Shown here: piece after piece, positions 56,031 through 64,000 of the stretch
Layout of the letters: each line of letters starts with the position of its first letter
Position numbering within the stretch: position 1 is the stretch's first letter
From: Marivita lacus
GTDB lineage: Bacteria > Pseudomonadota > Alphaproteobacteria > Rhodobacterales > Rhodobacteraceae
DNA: 64,000 bases
Assembly (NCBI RefSeq): GCF_014637725.1
Contig: NZ_BMFC01000001.1
Span: 808,632 to 872,631, forward strand
Reading direction: 5' to 3'
The notes under the pieces: generated by a model
The model's input: the letters and a program-made list of their open reading frames with translations, nothing else
What the model was told of the DNA's origin: nothing
Database searches by the model: none
Translations under genes and position numbers: made by a program

Positions 56031-56897
56031 ATGATTGCATTTGCGGGCATCGCATTCACCTTCTGCATGGTCTTCGGAGGTTACCTTCTGGCTGGTGGCA
56101 AGATGACCATAATTCTCAAGGCGCTTCCGTTCGAGATGATGATGATCGGGGGTGCCGCTGTCGGAGCGTTTGCCGTGGGCAACACCTTGGCTTCGCTCAA
56201 GCAGACTGGCAGGGACACCATGAAAGTCTTCAAGGGCAGTCAGTGGAAGGCCGAGGATTACAACCAGCTTTTGCAGGTTCTGTACCAGCTGATCAACCTT
56301 GCCCGAAAGAATCCCGTCGGGCTCGAAGCGCATATCGACAACCCGCGGGAATCAGAAATCTTTTTGCAATTCCCGAAGCTTCTGAAAGATCATGCCGCGC
56401 TTGACATCATCTGCGACACGTTGCGGTCAGCGTCGATGAATTACGATGATCCGATGCAGGTCGAAGAGCTTCTGGACCGGAAAATCGACGAAACCAAACA
56501 CCATCTCGAACACTCCGTGCACGGGCTTCAATCCATTGCAGACGGGCTTCCGGCGCTCGGTATCGTTGCGGCCGTGCTTGGCGTGATCAAGACAATGGGG
56601 TCGATCGACCAGCCGCCCGAGGTTCTGGGAAAACTGATCGGTGGCGCATTGGTCGGAACATTTCTCGGGGTCTTTCTGGCGTATTGCCTGGTCGCGCCCT
56701 TCGCTCTCAAGGTCAAAGCAGCCGCAGATGATGACATCAATTTCTACAAAACCATCAAGGAGGTTTTCGTCTCGCACTTCCACCAGCATCCGCCCAAGAT
56801 GTGCCTTGAGGTCGCACGGCAAAGTATACCGCATCATCACCGCCCGGGCTTTGCCGCATTGGATGAAGCCATCCGTTCGTTGAAATCCCATGCATGA
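56031..56897 (+). CDS. motA: Flagellar motor stator protein MotA
   Basis: This 288-residue stator subunit has four membrane helices (two near residues 1-50, two near 170-220). The large cytoplasmic loop contains charged residues that contact FliG (about residues 80-165). The conserved prolines lie in the third-fourth helix region DGLPALGIVAAVLGVIKTMGS. The C-terminal loop is HPPKMCLEVARQSIPHHHRP. It carries protons together with MotB. The 3' end overlaps the following gene by 8 bp. Confidence 0.95.
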   Translation: MIAFAGIAFTFCMVFGGYLLAGGKMTIILKALPFEMMMIGGAAVGAFAVGNTLASLKQTGRDTMKVFKGSQWKAEDYNQLLQVLYQLINLARKNPVGLEAHIDNPRESEIFLQFPKLLKDHAALDIICDTLRSASMNYDDPMQVEELLDRKIDETKHHLEHSVHGLQSIADGLPALGIVAAVLGVIKTMGSIDQPPEVLGKLIGGALVGTFLGVFLAYCLVAPFALKVKAAADDDINFYKTIKEVFVSHFHQHPPKMCLEVARQSIPHHHRPGFAALDEAIRSLKSHA

Positions 56898-58587
56898 GGT
56901 GTTTCGCGCCATCATTCTCGGCATTTGTCTTGTGTTGCCGCAGGCTGCATTCGCCAATATCGGGATCGTCCGCGCTGGCGAGCATGGCGATTTCACTCGC
57001 CTGACTATCGCAACAGAGCTCGACATTATCGAGATACGATCAGAACCACTCTCAACCGGGAAATTCGGTCTGAGTTTTTCGCCTGGTCTCGCGGATCTGG
57101 ACACCAGCAGATTATTCGACCGGATCAATACCGACCGGATCAACGCAGTGATAGCAACCCGAACCGGCCTTGAAATCGAGCTGAACTGTGATTGCGAAGT
57201 GCGTGTCAAACGCGAAACCCCGCGGCTGGTCGTCATTGATATTCGGGACCGTCCAAGATCGGAGGCGTCGCTACTGCCTGTTCTGCCAATTGAAACGGGC
57301 ACATTTCCGAGCAGTCCTGCGCTTCGGCAAATCGAGAGCGATCTGTTTGCGCTGGATTTTTCGGTTGTGGAGCGTCTTGGCAAGATGATCGCGTCCCAAA
57401 TCGACCAGACTGCGCATATCAGCGGGTTTTCCCAGTTGGCGACTCCTTCGTTTCGGGACTGGTCAAGTGCCGATGCGGCGTTGACAGTGACCTTGTTGCC
57501 TGAGGGTCGAGCAATTTCAGGCAAAAGATGTGCCCTATCTGATGCGGTATGGTCGCAGATCAGTGATCCTTCGGATGTGCCGATTGAAGAGGGATTTGAT
57601 GATTCAGCCGCGCTTCAGACTGCGTTGATTGTCCGGTACTTGTCCGAAGGTCAAATCGAAGAAGCGCGGATGGCGGCCAAGATCGGGCATGGCTCACAGG
57701 TCCAGCTTCGCGAGATTTCCGAGTTTGAAAGCATGCTATCGGGCAGCGCGGACCCCGGCATGCTCAGGTTCGGCGATTGCAACCCGCTGGATGATGTTTT
57801 TATCGCGGCGATGCGCCATGAGGTGGACGTGCCAAAGGACATAAAAATAGAGCTTCTCAACAATTTTTCCGCGTTGCCCATTGGGCTTCAGATCGTCGTT
57901 TACCCACGGTTGAATTGGCTTGTCGAGGCTTCGTCAGAAGCACTGTTTCCCGAGTTGTCACGTCACCTCGAGGCGGAACTTGCGATGGCCGAACGCGCGC
58001 CCATCGAAAACATGGCCAACAGTCGTGAACAGGACCCTGACAGCCTTGCCGCACTTTCTATCGAGCTCAGGGGCACGGATCAGGAAAAGGACAGTTGGTT
58101 TGCCTCTTTTGCATCGTATCTTGAGCATGCCAGATATTTTGATGCATTGAATTCGCTCGATGACAGGTTGCCCCTGACGGAGGCCGAGCATGCGGAAGCC
58201 GTGACAGAACTGGTCAATCACCTCATTTTGAATGCCGACACCGTCACTTTTGTTCAGATCGCGCTTAACACCCTCCCTGGACTGACACCTTCACCATCGC
58301 AAACTGCGCTTGCAGGAGTTGCAGAGCGGCTTGTCCGCGAAGGATTCATTGATGAGGCAAATATCATTAATCAACTCATGGTGCCGGGGGGCGGCGCTGT
58401 GCTCGGCCGCGCGACTGATCCCGATGTGGACCGAAGCCAGGCAAATGAAAGTGCTACGGCGCCCTCCGTTTTCCAAGACTCACCTGCACTGCCCAGCACC
58501 GATGACTGGACTGTTGCTCTGGCCAGAGAGCGCGCTGAATCTGCCCAAACTTTGCGCGAAGCACTTGCCGAAACACTTTCGCGGTAA
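56890..58587 (+). CDS. Hypothetical secreted protein in the flagellar operon
   Basis: This 565-residue protein has the signal peptide MHEVFRAIILGICLVLPQAAFA. The mature N-terminal part is strand-rich (VRAGEHGDFTRLTIATEL, GKFGLSFSPG, RLVVIDIRDRP, reminiscent of an AMIN-like fold). The second half is helical and repeat-like, with TPR-like stretches (ASYLEHARYFDALNSLDDRLPLTEAEHAEAVTELVNHL). The 8 bp overlap with motA indicates translation with the motor. I recognise no named family. A periplasmic motility or stator-assembly role is inferred from position only. Confidence 0.75.
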   Translation: MHEVFRAIILGICLVLPQAAFANIGIVRAGEHGDFTRLTIATELDIIEIRSEPLSTGKFGLSFSPGLADLDTSRLFDRINTDRINAVIATRTGLEIELNCDCEVRVKRETPRLVVIDIRDRPRSEASLLPVLPIETGTFPSSPALRQIESDLFALDFSVVERLGKMIASQIDQTAHISGFSQLATPSFRDWSSADAALTVTLLPEGRAISGKRCALSDAVWSQISDPSDVPIEEGFDDSAALQTALIVRYLSEGQIEEARMAAKIGHGSQVQLREISEFESMLSGSADPGMLRFGDCNPLDDVFIAAMRHEVDVPKDIKIELLNNFSALPIGLQIVVYPRLNWLVEASSEALFPELSRHLEAELAMAERAPIENMANSREQDPDSLAALSIELRGTDQEKDSWFASFASYLEHARYFDALNSLDDRLPLTEAEHAEAVTELVNHLILNADTVTFVQIALNTLPGLTPSPSQTALAGVAERLVREGFIDEANIINQLMVPGGGAVLGRATDPDVDRSQANESATAPSVFQDSPALPSTDDWTVALARERAESAQTLREALAETLSR

Positions 58588-58660
58588 CATCTTTAATGAC
58601 TGGAAAACCGCACTGTTTTTTCCGTTATCTGGCTTGGCAAAAATTCCGCGGAGCGTGATC

Positions 58661-60334
58661 TTGAGATCTTTGTTAAAAGTCTTGGTCGTGATTTTGCTGG
58701 CCTTCGCAGGCGGAAACAGCCTGGCGCAGGGTTCTCCGCAAAGTAGAGAGATCGCTTTCGGTTTGAACGGCATTTCGGACTGGTCGACCCAGCATCCCTT
58801 TCTGGATGTGATGAAATCCGCAAGGCCCTGGATTGGTCATCTGCCGGGCCAATGGGGGGGGATGGACTTCGAAGACATGGAGGCTGCGGGCGTTTTTGAC
58901 GAAAATGGCTGGCCGCTCATCGTTCCGGAGGCGGCGACAGCGCTGGAAAGCCTCATTCTGACGGATCAACCGAGAGACGCTGACCACCTGACTGGTCGGT
59001 ATGTGCTCTTCTACGAGGGTTCAGGTAGTTTGTCGGTGACAGGCCGTGCACGTGTCATCACGCGAGAACCGGGATTGCGGATTTTTCAGTATACCCCCGG
59101 CGAAGGAGCGGTGGGCATTTCGATCAGTGCGACGGATGCTTCGGATCCAATCCGAAATATCCGCGTGATTCCAGAAAAACACCTTGGGGCTTTCGAGGCG
59201 GGCCAAGTGTTCAATCCCGATTGGCTGGAAAGATTGGGTGATGTCGCGCTCGTGCGATTCATGGACTGGATGTTCACGAACGGATCGCCGATTGTGACAT
59301 GGGACGACCTGCCGGAAAAAGCAGACTTTACCTATGTTTGGCGCGGCGTGCCGTTGCCAGTTATGATAAACCTGTCCAACAGGATCGGGGCGGATGCCTG
59401 GTTCAACATACCGCATATGGCCGATGATGATCTCGTTCGTCGATTTGCGGAAACGGTCCAAGCTGATCTTGATCCTGCCCGCGTCGCCTATGTCGAATAC
59501 TCGAACGAAGTCTGGAATTTCATTTTCGAACAGGCGCTTTGGGCAGGCGAGCAGGCAGAACGCCTCTGGGGGCAGACCGACGATGGGTGGATGCAATATT
59601 ACGGGCTGCGGTCGGCAAAGGTTCTGAGCATCTGGACCGAGGTGTTCGGCGCTGAGGCAGAGACCCGGCTCAAACGGGTGGTCGCTGTGCATACCGGTTG
59701 GCCGGAATTGGAGCAATCGATCCTGTTCGGGGACCGCGCAAAGCAAGCTTTAGGCACCCATCCTGTCGAGATGTTCGATGCCTACGCGGTAACCGGTTAT
59801 TTCGGATATGAATTGGGTGAGCCTGAAACACTGGCTGCGGCGCTGCAAGACGCTGCCGCCAAGGCCGAAGCCGATGGCCGTGCCAAGGGCCTGTCGCGTG
59901 TGGCGTTGCGTGAATACGTCGCGCAGAACCAATTCAACGGGCTTGCCGCGCTTGCCGCAGACCTTGTGCGGCGCGGGTCTTTGCGCGAATTGACCGGAAC
60001 GCTCTGGCCCTACCACGCCGAGGTTGCATCAACCAACGGTTTGGAGTTGATCATGTACGAAGGGGGCACGCACGCTGCCGCGTTCGGCGATGCTGTGGAA
60101 GATGAGACGCTTGTCTCATTTCTCATCGCGTTCAGCTACTCTGACCATATGGCGGGTCTCTACGAGGACGCATTGGATGCCTGGACCGGCCTAACCGACA
60201 GCCCGTTCAATGCCTTTGTCGACGTTGCCGGACCAAGCAAATGGGGAAGCTGGGGTGCCTTGCGCCATCTCAGCGACGACAATCCGCGCTGGCGGACCCT
60301 GCGATCCAGTGCCACTGCGGAAACTGAAGAATAA
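58661..60334 (+). CDS. Secreted clan GH-A-like glycoside hydrolase, putative
   Basis: This protein of about 557 residues begins at a TTG with GGAG 7 bases upstream (MRSLLKVLVVILLAFAGGNSLAQG, a signal peptide). A beta-sandwich-like N-terminal region is followed by a TIM-barrel-like region with VAYVEYSNEVWN, where the Asn-Glu283 pair resembles the acid/base of clan GH-A enzymes, and LIMYEGGTH, where Glu467 is a nucleophile candidate. It therefore probably cleaves or remodels a polysaccharide outside the cytoplasm. The GTG at 58655 is another possible start. The following genes make and export saccharide. Confidence 0.68.
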   Translation: MRSLLKVLVVILLAFAGGNSLAQGSPQSREIAFGLNGISDWSTQHPFLDVMKSARPWIGHLPGQWGGMDFEDMEAAGVFDENGWPLIVPEAATALESLILTDQPRDADHLTGRYVLFYEGSGSLSVTGRARVITREPGLRIFQYTPGEGAVGISISATDASDPIRNIRVIPEKHLGAFEAGQVFNPDWLERLGDVALVRFMDWMFTNGSPIVTWDDLPEKADFTYVWRGVPLPVMINLSNRIGADAWFNIPHMADDDLVRRFAETVQADLDPARVAYVEYSNEVWNFIFEQALWAGEQAERLWGQTDDGWMQYYGLRSAKVLSIWTEVFGAEAETRLKRVVAVHTGWPELEQSILFGDRAKQALGTHPVEMFDAYAVTGYFGYELGEPETLAAALQDAAAKAEADGRAKGLSRVALREYVAQNQFNGLAALAADLVRRGSLRELTGTLWPYHAEVASTNGLELIMYEGGTHAAAFGDAVEDETLVSFLIAFSYSDHMAGLYEDALDAWTGLTDSPFNAFVDVAGPSKWGSWGALRHLSDDNPRWRTLRSSATAETEE

Positions 60335-60430
60335 GGCAAGAGTTTCCCGCTATCCATAAATTTGACATTATCCTATGCAAGCCGTGCGCTCTGATCCGCA
60401 GGTTCTTGACAGTATAGGAAGTGCCTCGAT

Positions 60431-61303
60431 ATGCCGCTCAATACACGCGGTCCCAAATCCGAGCCAATGCCGGTTCTCAGTGTTCTGATCCCGGCCTCGA
60501 ACGAAGAGGCGCTGATCGGGCATTGCCTCGAGTGCGTCCTTCAAAGCAGGTGGGATCATGGCGCGCCCTTCGAGACGATTGTCATTTCCAATGGAAGCCG
60601 CGACCGCACAGCGCAGATCGCCTTGGCAATGCGCGACCGCTTTGCCGAAAAAGGGCTGGACCTGAAAGTCCTCGACCGCGAGCAGGGCGGCAAGCTTGGG
60701 GCGCTGAACGCCGGAGATCATGTGGCGCGGGCACCGATCCGGGTGTATCTGGATGCCGATGTCGAGGTTTCTGATGGCCTGATCGGTCAGCTTTACGAGG
60801 CGCTTGATACGGCTGAGCCATGCTATGCCAGTGGCACGCTTGTTCTTGCAAACCCGCAAAGCTGGGCGACCCGCGCCTATTCCCGCATCTATTCCAAGGT
60901 TCCGTTCATGACGCATGGAGTGCCCGGAGCGGGGGTGTTTGCCGTTAACGCGGCAGGCCGAATGCGCTGGGATACGTTCCCGGACATCATTTCCGATGAT
61001 ACCTATGTGCGCCTCAGTTTCCGACCTGAGGAACGGATCGGGGTGCCTGCGACCTATACCTGGCCTCTGGTCGAGGGATGGAACAACCTTGTTCGTGTGC
61101 GTCGCCGTCAGAATGCCGGGGTGGATGAAATCCGCGAACACCACCCGGATTTGCTGCACAATGACGACAAGCCAGCTTTCCCGATACGCGAAAAGTTGAG
61201 GCTTGCCCTTCAGGATCCGATCGGGTTTGCCGTTTACTCAGGTGTCTCGCTGGCAGTGCGCGTGACAGGTGGTAAGTCAAGCGGCTGGAGTCGTGGACGG
61301 TAA
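60431..61303 (+). CDS. Family 2 glycosyltransferase
   Basis: This 290-residue GT-A fold enzyme transfers sugar from a nucleotide-sugar donor. The fold shows LSVLIPASNEEALIGHCLECVLQ at the N-terminus, VLDREQGGKLGALNAGDHVARA and the metal-binding DxD in RVYLDADVEVSDG. No N- or C-terminal membrane helices are clear, so it is soluble or peripheral. Its stop overlaps the next ATG by 1 base (TAATG), coupling it to the flippase gene. The sugar specificity is unknown. Confidence 0.9.
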   Translation: MPLNTRGPKSEPMPVLSVLIPASNEEALIGHCLECVLQSRWDHGAPFETIVISNGSRDRTAQIALAMRDRFAEKGLDLKVLDREQGGKLGALNAGDHVARAPIRVYLDADVEVSDGLIGQLYEALDTAEPCYASGTLVLANPQSWATRAYSRIYSKVPFMTHGVPGAGVFAVNAAGRMRWDTFPDIISDDTYVRLSFRPEERIGVPATYTWPLVEGWNNLVRVRRRQNAGVDEIREHHPDLLHNDDKPAFPIREKLRLALQDPIGFAVYSGVSLAVRVTGGKSSGWSRGR

Positions 61304-62661
61304 TGGAAGCCCTCGTTGCAAAATTTCGCGGCACCTCGCTGGACGCGCGCTTCATGCGCAGCTCCGTGTTCGCCCTTGGCGGCTACGCAACGGGTCAAGT
61401 GCTGCGACTGGCTTCCAATCTAATCCTCACCCGTCTTTTGTTCCCCGAAGCGTTCGGGATGATGGCACTTGTGTCGGTCATCATGCAGGGCTTGGCCATG
61501 TTCTCGGATGTCGGGGTCAGCCCGTCGATCATGCAGTCGAAACGCGGCGACGATCAGAAATTCCTCGATACTGCATGGACCATTCAGGTGGTCCGGGGTG
61601 TGCTTTTGTGGATCGTCGCCTGCGGTCTCGCAGTCCCTGTTGCGGCTCTCTACGGAGAGCCTTTGCTGGCGTGGATTCTGCCTGCTGCTGGTGTCACCCT
61701 TTTTATTTCGGGGTTCAACCCGACCCGCCTTGATTCCGCGAACAGACACCTCTTGCTGGGGCGTTTGACCGGCATTGACCTTGCCGTACAAGCGATCTCC
61801 TTGCTGCTCGCGGTTCTGCTCGCATGGTACCTTCAATCGGTCTGGGCGCTTGTCGTCAGCGGGATCCTCTCGTCGGCGATGGTACTCTTGGCGTACAATG
61901 TTTTCCTTCCAGGTCAACGCAATCGGTTCCAGTGGGAACGCGCCGCGGCGTCAGAGTTGATCGGCTTTGGAAAATGGATCTTTCTCAGCACGATTTGTGG
62001 GTTTCTTTACATGCAGGGCGACAAGCTGTTGATCGGCAAGTTCCTGACATTGGAGCAGTTCGGCATCTACAATATCGGATTTTTCCTCGCGAGCTTCCCG
62101 CTGCTTATGGGAGGGATGATGACCCGGAAAATCCTGATCCCGGTCTACCGCGAACGCGCCCCTGCCGAAAGCACCGAGAATTTCCGCAAGTTGCAAAAGA
62201 TGCGGCTTGTGTTGACCGGTGGGATGATGGCGATCACCGGCGGTGTGTCGATGGCCGGTGTTGTGCTGATCGAGGTGATGTACGACTCGCGCTACATTAT
62301 GGCAGGCACAGTGGTTGTCATGATCGCCGCGATGCAGATGCCACAGATCCTCGTGTTGACCTACGAACAGGCGGCGCTTGCTGCAGGCGACTCGCGGCGG
62401 TTCTTCGTTTTGTCGGCGGCACGGGCGGCGTTGACGCTGGGCTTTCTCTATATGGGGCTCAGCTACGGCGGGCTGTTCGGCGCTCTTGTTGGTCAGGGCA
62501 TTGCCGGGCTTGCTGCCTATCCCTTTGTGGTGTGGCTCGCCCGTCATGCCCGGGCTTGGGATCCAAAGCATGACGCCATTTATGGCTGCGTTGGGGCCGC
62601 GATCATCGTTTTGGCCTTGTGGATCAATTTTGATGCAGTTGCAGAGCTTGCGGCCCTGTGA
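61303..62661 (+). CDS. Lipid-linked saccharide flippase, polysaccharide biosynthesis protein family
   Basis: This 452-residue inner-membrane protein has about 12 helices of the MOP superfamily (Wzx/MviN-like). The N-terminal part FALGGYATGQVLRLASNLILTRLLFPEAFGMMALVSVIMQGLAMFSDVGVSPSIMQS is typical of this family, in which such a segment is well conserved. It probably flips an undecaprenyl-linked oligosaccharide made by glycosyltransferases such as the preceding enzyme. It overlaps the glycosyltransferase gene by 1 base and lies 107 bp upstream of the synthase gene. Confidence 0.9.
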   Translation: MEALVAKFRGTSLDARFMRSSVFALGGYATGQVLRLASNLILTRLLFPEAFGMMALVSVIMQGLAMFSDVGVSPSIMQSKRGDDQKFLDTAWTIQVVRGVLLWIVACGLAVPVAALYGEPLLAWILPAAGVTLFISGFNPTRLDSANRHLLLGRLTGIDLAVQAISLLLAVLLAWYLQSVWALVVSGILSSAMVLLAYNVFLPGQRNRFQWERAAASELIGFGKWIFLSTICGFLYMQGDKLLIGKFLTLEQFGIYNIGFFLASFPLLMGGMMTRKILIPVYRERAPAESTENFRKLQKMRLVLTGGMMAITGGVSMAGVVLIEVMYDSRYIMAGTVVVMIAAMQMPQILVLTYEQAALAAGDSRRFFVLSAARAALTLGFLYMGLSYGGLFGALVGQGIAGLAAYPFVVWLARHARAWDPKHDAIYGCVGAAIIVLALWINFDAVAELAAL

Positions 62662-62768
62662 GGCGGGATTAACTCTTTATCCAAAGAGACCATCTGCGAC
62701 CCTGCTGAACGCCCAACTTTGATCATATTTGTGCAATACTGACCCAAAGTTGGGAATAGGGTACGGCT

Positions 62769-64000
62769 ATGACGAATGAGACAACCGCGCCGCATTCGGT
62801 TGCGGATGCAGATATCGCCATCGTCGGCATGTCCGCCCACCTGCCGGGGGCGGCATCGCTGGCGCAATATTGGCGAAACTTGCGGGACGGTGTGTCTTCG
62901 ATTCACCGACTGACCGATGAGGAATTGACCGAGGCAGGTGTGCCGCCGGGACTGTTGCGCCATCGTGACTACGTGCCCTATGCGGCGCGGCTTGAACAGT
63001 TCGACCATTTCGATGCGGAATTCTTTGGCCTGTCTCTCAAGGATGCCGCGATCATGGATCCGCAGCATCGGCAATTCCTCGAATGCGCATGGGAGGCTTT
63101 GGAAAACGCTGGTCACATGCCCGACCGCCACGACGGGCGGATCGGTGTGTTCGGTGGTTGCGGGATGGGCAGTTATTTCTATTTCAACCTGTGTTCGAAT
63201 CCCGACCTGGTGGAAGGCACCGGCATGTTCCTGCTGCGCCACACCGGGAACGACAAGGATTTCCTGGTGACCCGTGTCAGCCACATTTTCGATCTGGATG
63301 GGCCGTCTGTGAACGTGCAGACAGCCTGTTCAACATCCCTGGTCGCCACGCACTATGCCTGCCAATCGCTGTTGAACGGCGAATGCGACATGGCGCTTGC
63401 TGGCGGTGTGACGATCGAGCTGCCACATGGGCGGGGGTATCTTTACAAGGAAAACGAGATCCTGTCTCCCGATGGTCAGTGTCACGCATTTGATCATCGG
63501 GCCAAGGGCACGGTTTTCGGATCCGGAGCGGGCGTCGTGGTCCTGCGTCGCCTCGCGGATGCTTTGGCGGATGGTGATCATATCTGGGCAGTCATCAAGG
63601 GCAGCGCGGTCAACAATGACGGCGCGGCCAAGGCCGGGTACCTTGCGCCATCGGTCGAGGGTCAGGCTGACGCAATTGCCGAGGCGCATGCGATGGCTGG
63701 TGTGACCGCCGACAGCATCGACTATGTCGAGTGTCACGGCACGGGCACTTATCTTGGTGACCCGATCGAGGTTGCGGCATTGACGCAAGCTTTCGCTGCA
63801 ACCAGCAACAAGGTCGGTCATTGCCGGATCGGCTCCGTAAAAACCAATATCGGTCATCTGGATACCGCGGCGGGTGTGGCCAGTCTGATCAAGGCCACGA
63901 TGGCGCTCCACCATCACCAGATGCCGCCGAGCCTCGGCTTCGAAAGACCCAACCCGGCCATTGATTTCGAAAATTCGCCCTTTCGCGTCAATGACCGTCT
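62769..64000 (+). CDS. Type I polyketide synthase-like protein, N-terminal ketosynthase domain (3' end outside window)
   Basis: The open frame runs off the right edge after 410 codons. It begins MTNETTAPHSVADADIAIVGMSAHLPGA and contains a full ketosynthase signature: the active-site Cys187 in VQTACSTSLVA, His323 in ECHGTGTYLGDPIE and His363 in KTNIGHLDTAAG, with PQHRQFLECAWEALENAG near residue 98. This is a modular type I synthase rather than a single-domain FabF. Later domains and the product are beyond the window. Confidence 0.9.
   Translation, partial: MTNETTAPHSVADADIAIVGMSAHLPGAASLAQYWRNLRDGVSSIHRLTDEELTEAGVPPGLLRHRDYVPYAARLEQFDHFDAEFFGLSLKDAAIMDPQHRQFLECAWEALENAGHMPDRHDGRIGVFGGCGMGSYFYFNLCSNPDLVEGTGMFLLRHTGNDKDFLVTRVSHIFDLDGPSVNVQTACSTSLVATHYACQSLLNGECDMALAGGVTIELPHGRGYLYKENEILSPDGQCHAFDHRAKGTVFGSGAGVVVLRRLADALADGDHIWAVIKGSAVNNDGAAKAGYLAPSVEGQADAIAEAHAMAGVTADSIDYVECHGTGTYLGDPIEVAALTQAFAATSNKVGHCRIGSVKTNIGHLDTAAGVASLIKATMALHHHQMPPSLGFERPNPAIDFENSPFRVNDR

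Overview
The window is a 64 kb, GC-rich stretch of an alphaproteobacterial chromosome, most probably a marine Rhodobacterales (Roseobacter-type) bacterium. The clues are two TAXI-type TRAP transporters, DUF1467 and DUF6455 proteins, an NDUFA9-like epimerase, a motB-flgE-flgK-flgL-flgI-motA flagellar order with CtrA-like half-sites, and tight ATGA-coupled operons. I do not name a genus.

Layout. (1) 1-4566: the end of a peptide/opine-type ABC transporter operon (ATPase, two permeases) that runs into a sugar-phosphate-isomerase-like TIM barrel and an alkaline-phosphatase-superfamily hydrolase. (2) 4676-15564: housekeeping genes, including carB, aspS with a perfect terminator, an orphan response regulator, methylmalonyl-CoA epimerase, DUF1467, an EI24/CysZ-like membrane protein, a nitroreductase, a lipoprotein M48 protease, DUF6455 and an NDUFA9-like epimerase. 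(3) 15716-34308: tRNA-Leu(CAG) followed by an integrated mobilizable element. A 14 bp copy of the tRNA 3' end lies at the far boundary, a tyrosine recombinase sits next to it, and a MobA/MobL relaxase, an accessory protein and an RSF1010-like oriT make it mobilizable. Its cargo is a complete type I restriction-modification operon (hsdM-hsdS-hsdR plus a YgjP-like metallopeptidase), a two-gene DUF262 + HEPN unit that looks like an abortive-infection-type defence module, and several unrecognised genes. (4) 34429-50106: a carboxylate catabolism and uptake region. It has an aldo/keto reductase, two TAXI-TRAP systems placed symmetrically around a LysR regulator, a tartrate-dehydrogenase-like enzyme and an alpha/beta hydrolase, a DctB/DctD-like two-component system, and a DadA-like oxidase. 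(5) 50200-58587: a flagellar hook, junction and motor cluster. (6) 58661-64000: a secreted clan GH-A-like hydrolase, a family 2 glycosyltransferase, a lipid-linked saccharide flippase and the start of a type I polyketide-type synthase cut by the window edge.

The most unusual items are the island (DUF262/HEPN pair, paired palindromes before hsdM, a predicted oriT, a perfect 20 bp inverted repeat and a cluster of four hairpins), a DctD-like activator that lacks the GAFTGA loop normally used to contact sigma54, and the saccharide/polyketide cluster at the right edge. No CRISPR array, rRNA gene or intact insertion sequence was seen.
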